Assembly (NCBI RefSeq): GCF_022288805.1
Contig: NZ_JAKOPM010000005.1
Span: 1 to 64,000 of the forward strand
Length of the DNA stretch: 64,000 nt
Direction: 5' to 3'
Source of the DNA: Corynebacterium yonathiae
GTDB taxonomy: Bacteria; Actinomycetota; Actinomycetes; Mycobacteriales; Mycobacteriaceae
Shown here: piece by piece, positions 44,165 through 52,788 of the stretch
Position numbering within the stretch: position 1 is the stretch's first letter
Layout of the letters: each line of letters starts with the position of its first letter
Notes under the pieces: model-generated
Database searches by the model: none
The model's input: only the letters and a program-made list of their open reading frames with translations
Told to the model about the DNA's origin: nothing
Position numbers and translations under genes: made by a program

Positions 44165-44755
44165 ATGAAAAAGCTGTTTTCCACCCTAATTGCTGTCATC
44201 CTCATTGCCTCCGTCGCCGTAGCCGGAGTGGTGGTCTGGCAGGTAAGGGAGCCGGTGGACGTGGAGACCGAATCGAGCAATACCAAGGTCATCAAGGCCG
44301 TGGAGCGCGAGGAACAAGTGGTGCTGGTTTCGCTGGGCATCGAAGGATTGTCGGAGGAGTCCGCCACCAGCAAGGTTTGGAATTGGCAGGTTCCGGGCAG
44401 CGAGCGCACCCAATACATCAAGTACTCCTACCGCGCAAAGCTCGGGATCGAGGGCTCCCAGGTGCGAGTAGAAGAGGAATCCCCGCATCATTTCCGCGTG
44501 CAGATCCCAGAGTTCATTTTCATCGGTCATTCGGATGAGGACTTCGAAACCGCGGTGGAGGATAATGGCGCGCTGAGTTGGATTACCCCGGATATCGATA
44601 AGGCGGAAACCATCACCAAGATCCTCAATGAGGACAAAAAGAAAGAGGACATCGCGGATAATCGCGATATCCTCCAGTCCCAGGCCAAGCAGTTCTACAC
44701 CGGCATTATCTCCGGCGTAGACCCTGAGGCAGTAGTGGAATTTTCCTTCCGCTAA
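44165..44755 (+). CDS. DUF4230 family protein, membrane-anchored
   Basis: A 196-residue protein. An N-terminal hydrophobic helix (about 4-27) acts as signal anchor. The exported domain has the DUF4230 pattern, with KYSYRAKLGIEGSQVRVEEESPHHF near 80-104 and QIPEFIFIGHSDEDFETAVEDNGALSW near 107-133. The C-terminal helix KKKEDIADNRDILQSQAKQFYTGI follows. Function unknown. GAAGGG lies before the ATG. Its stop abuts that of the convergent permease gene. Confidence 0.82.
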   Translation: MKKLFSTLIAVILIASVAVAGVVVWQVREPVDVETESSNTKVIKAVEREEQVVLVSLGIEGLSEESATSKVWNWQVPGSERTQYIKYSYRAKLGIEGSQVRVEEESPHHFRVQIPEFIFIGHSDEDFETAVEDNGALSWITPDIDKAETITKILNEDKKKEDIADNRDILQSQAKQFYTGIISGVDPEAVVEFSFR

Positions 44756-46666
44756 CTAGTCTACCTCGGTGAATTTGCGGTCCCACGAGGAGCGGACCGG
44801 GTTGGCATCGGCCAGCAGAATGTCGAAGCGGTCGTTGGCAATTTCTACGATCTCTCCCAGCGCGGTACGGAATTCCTGCTCCGGGGAGTTGGCCAAGCGG
44901 CGCACGCCGGCATCAATGACGCGGTCAACAGTGTCATTGGTATCCAGGTAGGCTACAAACGGCATATCGAAGCGCTCACGATAGGCGGCGGAAAGCTCGG
45001 TAATGCGCTCGGTCTGTACATCGTCCAGGTCGGTCAGCCCCAAAGAACCGCGATCGGCGGAGATGGTGGCGGCCTTATCGGCGTCGGCAAGCAGCAGCTC
45101 ATCCATGGCCGGGTAATCGTGGATGAGGGCAGCGCGGCGGGAATCATCCGCGGTCAGCACTGCTACCTGAATGGCCGCGCGCAGCTCATTGACATCGCTG
45201 AAGGGGCGTGACTCCCACGCCAGCTCCAGCGGCCAGGTCTCGTTATTAAACAGCGGGCGCAGTGCGGAGACGAATTCCTTGCGGGAAGCGGCGTTGAGCT
45301 GCTGCAGGCTTACGCTCTTGCCGACGGCCCGAGACACCTGCGTTCCCTGCTTGCCCCCGGTGTGGAAGAACAGCAGGTTGAGCACGATGGCGGTAATCGC
45401 GCCGATGGACATTCCTGAGGAAACGAAGGTCTGCGCCCACTCCGGGAATGCGGTTGCGATATCCGGCTTGAAGGTCACCAGCATGGCCAACCCCAGTGCG
45501 GAGGTGACGATGACGGAGTTACGACCATCGGAAAGATCGGCCTTGGCAATGGTCTGCAGGCCTACCCATGCCACGTTGGCAAATAGCGCAAGGGACGCGC
45601 CGCCCAGCACGGGGGAGGGGATGGAGGCTACGACTGCACCGGCCTTGGGGAGAATGCCCAGCACCATCATGAACCCCGCAGCGGCGACGGCAACCCAGCG
45701 TGACTTCACGCTGGTCAGACGGACCAAGCCGACGTTTTGGGCAAAGCAGGTATAGGGGAAGGAGTTCATCACGCCGCCCACCAAGGTGGACAGGCCATCG
45801 GCGCGGATGGCGCGCACGACGTCATCGCGGCGTATGCGCTTTTTGACGATCTCACCGGTGGCGAAGACATCGCCGGTGGTCTCCACCATGGTGATGATCA
45901 TGACGATGATGAGCGAGAAGATAGCTACCAAATCGAATTTCGGCATGCCGAAGTAAAACGGGGTAGTGATGCCGAGGGCGGGGGCGGAGGAGACCTCGTC
46001 AAAGGAGGCGTCGCCAAGCACGAGCGCCACTCCAGTGCCCAAGACTAGGCCGATAAGCACGGCTAGGGTGCCCAGGAAGCCGGAGGAAAAGCGTTGTACC
46101 AAAATGATGACCGCCAGCGTGCCAAAGCCATAAAGCAGATCGCGGGTGGCCGGTACCCCCTCGGCGTAATTGACAAAATCATTGGCCGAAACTCCCAAGA
46201 GAGAGGTACCCATAACCAGCAGGACCGAGCCAGTAACCACCGGCGGGAAGAAGCGCAGCACCTTGCCAAAGACCGGCGCCGCAAAGAAAGTAAATAGGCC
46301 GGCGACGATGATGGCGCCGTAAATGGTAGGCAGCGAGGCTACCCCGCCCGCGCCGTCGGTCGCTCCCAAGCCGATGGCGATGATCGGGGAGACGGCCGTA
46401 GTAGTAACACCCTGCACGATGGGCAGGCGCACGCCAATGCGCTTGCCGACGCCCATGGACTGAATGATCGTCGCTATGCCACAGGTCAACAGGTCCGCAT
46501 TGATGAGGTGGATAGTGGTTTCCGCATCCAGATTGAGCGAACCGGCGATAAGTAGTGGGACGATGACCGCCCCGGCATAAAACGCCAGCACGTGCTGCAG
46601 GCCCAGGGCGGCTAGTTTGGGGGTCGGTGGGACGGTATCTACTGGATGCTTGGGCTGGGAAGCCAC
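44756..46666 (-). CDS. NCS2 purine permease fused to an OHCU-decarboxylase-like domain
   Basis: A 636-residue fusion. Residues about 15-445 are a nucleobase-cation symporter-2 of the xanthine/uric acid group: LQHVLAFYAGAVIVPLLIA, GVRLPIVQGVTTTAVSP, MVETTGDVFATGEIV, then NSFPYTCFAQNVGLV. Residues about 452-622 match 2-oxo-4-hydroxy-4-carboxy-5-ureidoimidazoline decarboxylase: LNAASRKEFVSALRPLF, ELAWESRPF, AAYRERFDMPFVAY, RLANSPEQEFRTALGEIVEIANDRF. The usual catalytic His of the HP motif reads Tyr (IHDYPAM), and the usual Glu of SxxEQ reads Gln (LDDVQTER). The domain may thus sense rather than convert urate products. GTG 46666 has AAAGGAGG upstream, overriding the longer frame to 46759. Confidence 0.85.
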   Translation of the reverse strand: MASQPKHPVDTVPPTPKLAALGLQHVLAFYAGAVIVPLLIAGSLNLDAETTIHLINADLLTCGIATIIQSMGVGKRIGVRLPIVQGVTTTAVSPIIAIGLGATDGAGGVASLPTIYGAIIVAGLFTFFAAPVFGKVLRFFPPVVTGSVLLVMGTSLLGVSANDFVNYAEGVPATRDLLYGFGTLAVIILVQRFSSGFLGTLAVLIGLVLGTGVALVLGDASFDEVSSAPALGITTPFYFGMPKFDLVAIFSLIIVMIITMVETTGDVFATGEIVKKRIRRDDVVRAIRADGLSTLVGGVMNSFPYTCFAQNVGLVRLTSVKSRWVAVAAAGFMMVLGILPKAGAVVASIPSPVLGGASLALFANVAWVGLQTIAKADLSDGRNSVIVTSALGLAMLVTFKPDIATAFPEWAQTFVSSGMSIGAITAIVLNLLFFHTGGKQGTQVSRAVGKSVSLQQLNAASRKEFVSALRPLFNNETWPLELAWESRPFSDVNELRAAIQVAVLTADDSRRAALIHDYPAMDELLLADADKAATISADRGSLGLTDLDDVQTERITELSAAYRERFDMPFVAYLDTNDTVDRVIDAGVRRLANSPEQEFRTALGEIVEIANDRFDILLADANPVRSSWDRKFTEVD

Positions 46667-46981
46667 GAAGTCCTCCTTTGTACGGAAGCGAAGCTGAACG
46701 AGAATAACAGTAGAGGTTCGTGCAGGTAGCGGCCAAAATTTCGTGGTGATGCGGAACACGTTCGGGGCTAGTTCACCCCCGATAAAAGACGTACGTGCGT
46801 TCTGTATGAAATCACTTACCAGCGAAACAACACGACCGTTTTATAACTGGAGTTTCAAACGATTGCGAGAGTTGTTATTACCAGGGAAGTGGTCAACAAT
46901 TGGGGACAGAGGGGCTTGGTGCTGTGGCTCGAAAAAGCGGCATTTATCCCCTGATAGAAATTCGCCCGAAAGAAGGGAATT
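46667..46981. promoter_or_regulatory. Divergent regulatory region, purine permease / pfl operon
   Basis: 315 bases between divergent starts. AAAGGAGG (minus) serves the permease and AAGAAGGG (plus, about 46968-46975) serves pflB. TATAAC near 46842-46847 is a possible plus-strand -10. No FNR/CRP-type site of good quality was found. A weak dyad GTTGTT..AACAAT spans about 46871-46899. Confidence 0.4.
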
Positions 46982-49069
46982 ATGACTACCGCAACGCAGC
47001 CTCAACAGTTTGAAGCGTGGAAGGGATTTGAGTCCGGTCCATGGACCGAGGGCATCAACGTCCGCGACTTCATTCAGCGTAACTACACGCCGTACGACGG
47101 CGATTCCAGCTTCCTGGCGGGCCCGACCGAAAAGACCAAGCGCGTCTGGGAGACCCTGGAGAAGAACTACCTGTCCGTCGAGCGCGAAAAGCGTGTCTAC
47201 GATGTTGACACCCACACCCCGACCGACATTGACGCTTTCCCGGCCGGCTACATCTCAGACGACGATGACGTCATCGTCGGTCTGCAGACCGATACCCCGC
47301 TGAAGCGCGCCATGATGCCATTCGGTGGCTGGCGCATGGTCAAGCAGGCTATCGGTGAAGCAGGCAAGGAAGTCGACCCTGAGGTGGAGAAGATCTTCAC
47401 CCGCTACCGCAAGACCCACAACGATGCGGTCTTCGATATCTACACCCCGCGCATCCGCGCTGCTCGTTCATCACACATCATTACCGGCCTGCCGGATGCT
47501 TATGGCCGTGGCCGCATCATCGGTGACTACCGCCGCGTGGCTCTCTACGGTGTGGACTACCTGATCGAGGAAAAGCAGGCTTCCCGCGATTCCGTCGCAG
47601 ACGCTGGCTTCTCTGAGCACTGGGCACGCTTCCGCGAGGAGCACTCCGAGCAGATCAAGGCCCTGAAGAAGCTCAAGAAGATGGCTGAGTCCTACGGCTT
47701 CGACATCTCCAAGCCGGCTAAGACCGCTCACGAGGCAGTACAGTGGACCTACTTCGGCTACCTGGCATCCATTAAGTCCCAGGATGGCGCCGCAATGTCC
47801 ATCGGCCGCCTGTCCGCCTTCTTCGATTGCTACTTCGAGCGCGACCTCGCTGCTGGCATCATCACCGAGGAAGACGCCCAGGAAATCATCGACTCCCTGG
47901 TTCTCAAGCTGCGCATCGTCCGCTTCCTGCGCACCATCGACTACGATCAGATCTTCTCCGGCGACCCGTACTGGGCAACCTGGTCTGATGCTGGCTTTGG
48001 CAACGACGGCCGCCACATGGTCACCAAGACCTCCTTCCGTCTGCTGCAGACCCTGGTAAACCTTGGCCCCTCACCGGAGCCAAATATCACCATCTTCTGG
48101 GATCCGAAGCTGCCAGAGGGCTACAAGGAATTCTGTGCCCACATCTCGATTGAGACCTCCTCCATCCAGTACGAGTCTGACCGCCAGATTCGTGAGCAGT
48201 GGGGCGACGACGCCGCAATTGCCTGCTGTGTTTCCCCGATGGAAGTGGGCAAGCAGATGCAGTTCTTCGGCGCTCGTGTGAACGCTGCAAAGGCTTTGCT
48301 CTACGCCATCAACGGTGGCCGTGACGAGGTATCCGGCAAGCAGGTTGTAGAAGGCTACGAGCCCATCAAGGGCGATGGCCCACTGGACTTCGATGAGGTC
48401 TGGCAGAAGTACGAAGAGATGCTGGACTGGGTTGTTGGCACCTACGTTGAGGCCCTCAACATCATCCACTACTCCCACGACAAGTACGCCTACGAGGCAG
48501 TCGAGATGGCGCTGCACGATTCCAATATCGTCCGCTCCATGGGCTGTGGCATCGCCGGCCTGTCCATCGTCGCCGATTCCCTGGCTGCTATCAAGTACGC
48601 CAAGGTCACCCCGGTTCGCGACGAGACCGGCCTGATTACGGACTACATCACCGAGGGTGAGTTCCCGTTCTATGGCAACGATGATGACCGCGCCGATGAT
48701 ATCGCCGCTACCATTGTCCACACCGTGATGGAAAAGATTAAGGCCATCCCGATGTACCGCAATGCCATCCCGACCCAGTCCGTGCTGACCATTACCTCGA
48801 ACGTGGTCTACGGCAAGGCAACAGGTGCCTTCCCGTCGGGCCACAAGGCCGGCACGCCGTTCTCCCCAGGCGCTAACCCTGAAAACGGTGCTGACAGCCA
48901 CGGCATGGTTGCGTCCATGCTGTCCGTCGGCAAGCTGGATTACAAGGACGCCTTGGACGGCATCTCGCTGACCAACACCATTACTCCTTCCGGATTGGGC
49001 CGCACCCCAGAAGAGCGCATCACTAACCTGGTGGGCGTTCTGGATGCCGGCTTCATCATGGAGAAGTAA
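46982..49069 (+). CDS. pflB: Pyruvate formate-lyase catalytic subunit lacking its glycyl-radical domain
   Basis: A 695-residue protein matching PflB from WKGFESGPWTEGINVRDFIQRNYTPYDGD at the N-terminus to GRTPEERITNLVGVLDAGFIMEK at the stop. The active-site pair Cys415-Cys416 lies in IACCVSPMEVGKQMQFFGARVNAAK. The E. coli enzyme is about 760 residues, its last 65 forming the glycyl-radical domain. Here the protein stops exactly before that domain, which is encoded as the separate 83-residue gene 39 bases downstream. The enzyme would cleave pyruvate plus CoA to acetyl-CoA and formate under anoxia. There is a good ribosome site at AAGAAGGG. The radical must be supplied by the small partner. Confidence 0.94.
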   Translation: MTTATQPQQFEAWKGFESGPWTEGINVRDFIQRNYTPYDGDSSFLAGPTEKTKRVWETLEKNYLSVEREKRVYDVDTHTPTDIDAFPAGYISDDDDVIVGLQTDTPLKRAMMPFGGWRMVKQAIGEAGKEVDPEVEKIFTRYRKTHNDAVFDIYTPRIRAARSSHIITGLPDAYGRGRIIGDYRRVALYGVDYLIEEKQASRDSVADAGFSEHWARFREEHSEQIKALKKLKKMAESYGFDISKPAKTAHEAVQWTYFGYLASIKSQDGAAMSIGRLSAFFDCYFERDLAAGIITEEDAQEIIDSLVLKLRIVRFLRTIDYDQIFSGDPYWATWSDAGFGNDGRHMVTKTSFRLLQTLVNLGPSPEPNITIFWDPKLPEGYKEFCAHISIETSSIQYESDRQIREQWGDDAAIACCVSPMEVGKQMQFFGARVNAAKALLYAINGGRDEVSGKQVVEGYEPIKGDGPLDFDEVWQKYEEMLDWVVGTYVEALNIIHYSHDKYAYEAVEMALHDSNIVRSMGCGIAGLSIVADSLAAIKYAKVTPVRDETGLITDYITEGEFPFYGNDDDRADDIAATIVHTVMEKIKAIPMYRNAIPTQSVLTITSNVVYGKATGAFPSGHKAGTPFSPGANPENGADSHGMVASMLSVGKLDYKDALDGISLTNTITPSGLGRTPEERITNLVGVLDAGFIMEK

Positions 49070-49108
49070 AAACCACCAACCCTCAACCATCTCGAAAAGG
49101 AGAAAAAC

Positions 49109-49360
49109 ATGGCAACCCCAACTTTCGAAGACCGCATGTCAGCAATGAAGGCAAACCGCGATGCACACCAGATGAACTCTGGTCTGTACCACGCAAACAT
49201 CAACGTGCTGGACAAGTCCACCCTCGAGGACGCCGTTGAGCACCCAGAGAAGTACCCGAACCTCACCGTTCGCGTCTCTGGCTACGCTGTTAACTTTGTC
49301 AAGCTGACCAAGGAGCAGCAGCTCGACGTTATCTCCCGCACCTTCCACCAGGGTTCTTAA
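49109..49360 (+). CDS. grcA: Separate glycyl-radical subunit of pyruvate formate-lyase (GrcA-like)
   Basis: An 83-residue protein equal to the C-terminal domain of Pfl[60 protein letters not shown] parallels the E. coli sequence around Gly734; the radical glycine here is Gly58 in RVSGYA. The first 22 residues ([17 protein letters not shown]) are an added helical segment. In E. coli GrcA is a spare part for damaged PflB; here the neighbouring PflB has no such domain, so this protein seems obligatory. AAAAGGAG lies before the ATG. PflA starts two bases after its stop. Confidence 0.92.
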   Translation: MATPTFEDRMSAMKANRDAHQMNSGLYHANINVLDKSTLEDAVEHPEKYPNLTVRVSGYAVNFVKLTKEQQLDVISRTFHQGS

Positions 49361-49362
49361 TC

Positions 49363-50232
49363 ATGGCTGATGGCGTTACTGGTGTTGTCACCCTCTCTCC
49401 GGAAGAAGGAGAGCGTGTCCGCGGCGTAGCTGCGGGCCTGGGGGATAATGCACAACTCGATGACATTACCCGCCCGGAGCTCATGGAGGCGCGCCGTACC
49501 GGCGATATCGCCCTCGTGCACTCTTGGGAGCTCGTGACCGCCGTCGATGGCCCGGGAACCCGCATGACGATGTTCATGTCCGGATGCCCACTGCGCTGCC
49601 AGTACTGCCATAATCCAGACACCTGGGAGATGAAGACCGGCACACTGGAGCGGGTCGAGGATGTGGTCAAGCGCATCAAGCGTTATAAGCCCATCTTCCA
49701 AGCTTCCGGTGGCGGTCTGACCATCTCCGGTGGTGAACCCCTCTTCCAGATTTCCTTCACGCGTCGCGTGCTCAAGGAAGTCCACGATGCGGGTATTCAT
49801 ACCACCATCGATACGGCTGGGTACTTGGGCGCGCGCTTGCGAGACGAGGACCTGGACAATATCGACCTCGTGCTTCTCGACGTCAAGTCGGGCGACGAGG
49901 AGACTTACCGCAAGGTCACCCAACGCCAGCTCCAGCCAACGCTGGATTTCGGCGATAGGTTGAACAAAATAGGTAAGCCGGTGTGGATCCGCTTCGTAGT
50001 GGTGCCTGACCTCACAGACTCGCCAGAGAATGTGGAAAATGTGGCCAATATCGTGGCGCGTTGGAAGTCTAACGTCGAACGCGTCGAGGTCCTGCCCTTC
50101 CACAATATGGGCAAAGACAAGTGGGAAGGCCTGGACATGACCTACCAGTTGGCAGATACCAAGCCGCCAAAGCCGGAGGACGTGGAAAAAATCCGCGAGG
50201 TCTTCCGCTCGAAGGGTTTGGAAGTTTACTAA
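49363..50232 (+). CDS. pflA: Pyruvate formate-lyase activating enzyme (radical SAM)
   Basis: A 289-residue radical SAM enzyme that installs the glycyl radical. The 4Fe-4S motif CPLRCQYC gives Cys75, Cys79 and Cys82; GGGLTISGGEPLFQ near 116-130 is the SAM-binding GGE region; also DTAGYLG and LLDVKSGDEETY. The N-terminal 50 residues precede the usual start of activases (E. coli PflA is 246) and are partly helical and charged. It is the third gene of pflB-grcA-pflA, starting two bases after the small radical subunit. Confidence 0.95.
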   Translation: MADGVTGVVTLSPEEGERVRGVAAGLGDNAQLDDITRPELMEARRTGDIALVHSWELVTAVDGPGTRMTMFMSGCPLRCQYCHNPDTWEMKTGTLERVEDVVKRIKRYKPIFQASGGGLTISGGEPLFQISFTRRVLKEVHDAGIHTTIDTAGYLGARLRDEDLDNIDLVLLDVKSGDEETYRKVTQRQLQPTLDFGDRLNKIGKPVWIRFVVVPDLTDSPENVENVANIVARWKSNVERVEVLPFHNMGKDKWEGLDMTYQLADTKPPKPEDVEKIREVFRSKGLEVY

Positions 50233-50243
50233 CCTGGGAGGAC

Positions 50244-51482
50244 ATGACCTCCTATCGCCGCTTCGGCCACATAATTAAAGAGCATCACCTCGAAGTCCCG
50301 TGGGATTATTCCAATCCCCACGGGACTTTTGGGCTATATGCTCGCGAAATCATCCCGCCCGGTGGAGAGGACCTGCCCGCGTTGCTTTACCTCCAGGGCG
50401 GGCCTGGTTTCCCAGCACCCCGGCCACTGGGGCCCACGGGGTTGATTGGCAAGGCACTGGAGCGCTACCGCGTTATTCTCATGGACCAGCGCGGCACCGG
50501 CCGCTCGCACCGCATCGATGCGCTTAGCCCATCCGCCGAGCGCACCACAGAACACCTAGCGTTGTTGCGCCAAGACAATATCGTCCGCGATGCTGAGCGT
50601 CTGCGCGAGCACCTCGGCCTCGAAAAGTGGTCGCTATTCGGCCAGTCCTTCGGCGGCTTTTGCATTACCGCCTACCTATCTCAAGCACCCGAGCGCATCG
50701 AGCATGCCTTTTTCACCGGTGGCATCCCCACGCTAAAGGGCGCGGACGAGCTCTATCGTGCCACTTTCCGCAAGCTCAAGGCCCGCCAGGAGCGTTTTTA
50801 CCGCGAATTCCCGTGGGCTGAGGAGCGCATCGCGGAGATCATTGCCCACTTGAACAATTCGGATGAGCGCCTTCCTACCGGCGAGCGTTTGTCCTCGCTG
50901 CGGTTTCGTACTATTGGCATCGAGCTCGGCCGCGGCACCGGTTTTGATTCGCTGGCTTATCTGCTGGAAGAGCCTTTCCGCACCGTGGCAGGCGAGAAGC
51001 GGCTGCGCGGCGATTTCCTAGCGGACGTCGGCCAGCGCGTGAGCTTTGCAGACGGCCCGCTTTATGCCGCTATTCATGAGTCCATCTATGGGGGCGTCGG
51101 TGGTCAGGCAGCTACCAACTGGGCGGCGCATCGCGTGCGCGAGGAATTCCCGGAGTTTGCGGAGTCCGGTACGTGGTTGACCGGCGAGCATATTTTCCCC
51201 TGGCAGTTCGCCGAGGACCCAGCCTTGCACGCGTTTGCCGACGCCGCCCACGGCCTCGCCCGCCATGAATTTTCCCCGCCCTACGCGCTCGGCGAGGTAC
51301 CTACCACGGCCGCAGCCATTTATGTCGATGATATTTTTGTTCCGCTCGAGGAATCCTTGGCTACGGCCACCCACCTAAGGGATCTGCGGCCGTGGATTAG
51401 CAACGAGTTCCAGCACAACGGCATTCGCGAGGACGGCGCGACCATCTTGGGCAGGCTCTTTGCGCTTATCGACGATCACTAG
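50244..51482 (+). CDS. Alpha/beta-hydrolase, proline iminopeptidase-like (S33)
   Basis: A 412-residue cytoplasmic hydrolase (no signal peptide). The oxyanion motif GGPGFPAPRP near 52-61, DQRGTGRS near 88-95, and nucleophile elbow LFGQSFGGF near 143 match S33 prolyl aminopeptidases. A long cap domain follows, and a candidate acid in AAIYVDDIFVPLE and His near the end (FQHNGIREDG) complete the triad. ATG 50244 with GGGAGG upstream is preferred to the longer frame from 50121. It lies 11 bases after pflA, perhaps by read-through. Confidence 0.85.
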   Translation: MTSYRRFGHIIKEHHLEVPWDYSNPHGTFGLYAREIIPPGGEDLPALLYLQGGPGFPAPRPLGPTGLIGKALERYRVILMDQRGTGRSHRIDALSPSAERTTEHLALLRQDNIVRDAERLREHLGLEKWSLFGQSFGGFCITAYLSQAPERIEHAFFTGGIPTLKGADELYRATFRKLKARQERFYREFPWAEERIAEIIAHLNNSDERLPTGERLSSLRFRTIGIELGRGTGFDSLAYLLEEPFRTVAGEKRLRGDFLADVGQRVSFADGPLYAAIHESIYGGVGGQAATNWAAHRVREEFPEFAESGTWLTGEHIFPWQFAEDPALHAFADAAHGLARHEFSPPYALGEVPTTAAAIYVDDIFVPLEESLATATHLRDLRPWISNEFQHNGIREDGATILGRLFALIDDH

Positions 51483-51541
51483 CGTTTCGCTATTTCCTAT
51501 GCGAAAATATTGGTGATTGTTACGACATTTAGGGAGATATT

Positions 51542-52660
51542 TTGATCGCCACCATAGTTATAGTCCTCATCTTGCTCATTATCTTGGGAACCCTCTTTGA
51601 CGGCTATTTCATCGTTCGCACTCGCGAAGCTGCCATCTTGGAGCGCTTGGGCAAATTCCAAAAGGTGGCGCATGCTGGTCTGCACTTCAAGTTGCCGTGG
51701 GTAGACCGTGTGCGCGATAAAATTTCGCTGCAGGTGCGCCAGTTGGATGTGATGGTGGAGACCAAAACAAAGGATAATGTCTTCGTCCAGATCCCTGTCG
51801 CCGTGCAATACGAGGTGGTGCAAGGCCGCGAGCGCGAGGCGTACTATATGCTCTCCAACCACGAGCAGCAGATTGTGGCCTACGTGCAGGATAATGTCCG
51901 CTCCTCCGTGGCGAATATGGACTTGGATGATTCCTTCTCCTCCAAGGACACTATCGCCCGCAACGTCGCGGCCTCCCTGCGCGATAATATGGCCGAGTAC
52001 GGCTGGAACTTCGTTAATACCCTGGTTACCGATATCCGCCCCGATTCCCGCGTTCGCGAGTCGATGAACTCCATTAACGCGGCCCAACGCGAGCGTGAGG
52101 CGGCCGTTGCCCAGGCAGAGGCTGAGAAGATTCGCGTGGTCAAGGAAGCCGAGGGCGCGGCTGAGGCGAAGAAGCTGCAGGGTCGCGGCGTTGCAGACCA
52201 GCGTAAGGAAATCGTCGAGGGCATTGCCCAGCAATACGAGATGCTTCGTGACGCCGGCGTGGAAGAATCCCCCGAGGCGCTCATGCTTGTCTCCCAGTAC
52301 CTCGATGCGATGGTCGATGTCTCCCACAACGGCCAGGCCTCCGTGCTCTACATGCCCTCCAACCCGCAGGGCATGGGTGACCTCTTCAGCGGCATGCGCG
52401 ACGTACTCATGGCTAATCGCGCCCTCGATTCCGCCGAGGAGCCGTCGCAGCGCCGCCGCCCGCAGCCGAAGAAACCATCCCGCGCCGAAGAAATCGAGCG
52501 CGAGTCTAAGCGTCAGGCCGAGCGTGCCAAGCGCGAAGCCATCGCTGCCGCCCAGCGTGCAGAGCAGCAGCCGCAGGAGGGTCCGGACTCGACTGCGCAG
52601 CCACAGGCTGCCCGCGAGTATTTCCAGCAGCTGCGTGACCAATTAAAGAATGAGGACTAG
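51542..52660 (+). CDS. SPFH/band 7 (stomatin-like) membrane protein
   Basis: A 372-residue protein. One N-terminal transmembrane helix (about 2-22), then a band 7 domain (about 23-190; VRTREAAILERLGKFQKVAHAGLHFKLPWVDRV), and a long helical segment rich in Ala/Glu (REREAAVAQAEAEKIRVVKEAEGAAEAKKLQG, about 181-213). A charged low-complexity tail follows from about 300 with repeated EERESKRQAERAKRE-like sequence. Such proteins organise membrane microdomains. The start is TTG at 51542 preceded by GGGAG. No NfeD-type partner gene follows. Confidence 0.88.
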   Translation: MIATIVIVLILLIILGTLFDGYFIVRTREAAILERLGKFQKVAHAGLHFKLPWVDRVRDKISLQVRQLDVMVETKTKDNVFVQIPVAVQYEVVQGREREAYYMLSNHEQQIVAYVQDNVRSSVANMDLDDSFSSKDTIARNVAASLRDNMAEYGWNFVNTLVTDIRPDSRVRESMNSINAAQREREAAVAQAEAEKIRVVKEAEGAAEAKKLQGRGVADQRKEIVEGIAQQYEMLRDAGVEESPEALMLVSQYLDAMVDVSHNGQASVLYMPSNPQGMGDLFSGMRDVLMANRALDSAEEPSQRRRPQPKKPSRAEEIERESKRQAERAKREAIAAAQRAEQQPQEGPDSTAQPQAAREYFQQLRDQLKNED

Positions 52661-52667
52661 CCCTGAG

Positions 52668-52788
52668 CATCGATAACCTCTTTGATGCCTATACCGAGCA
52701 GCGCGGCATTACCCGCAGCGCGGAGGTGGTGCCGGATCACGAGTGTCAGATTTTCCCCGACACTCATACTTCCTTAGAAGCCGATGAC
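52668..52788 (+). other. Short intergenic stretch with possible gene remnant
   Basis: After the SPFH stop, the plus-strand frame containing CTG at 52668 reads SIDNLFDAYTEQRGITRSAEV and stays open into the antisense of the transporter gene. It has protein-like composition but no usual start codon or ribosome site. It may be a truncated gene start or chance. Confidence 0.25.

Noticed and set aside
46667..46759. 31-residue N-terminal extension of the purine permease
   Set aside because: AAAGGAGG five bases before the GTG at 46666 marks the true start; the extension has no membrane-protein or signal features.
49109..49360. Frameshifted end of pflB rather than a separate gene
   Set aside because: pflB has a clean TAA, 39 intergenic bases include AAAAGGAG, and the small gene has its own ATG and 22 extra residues before the domain, so a real separate gene is more likely than an assembly error.
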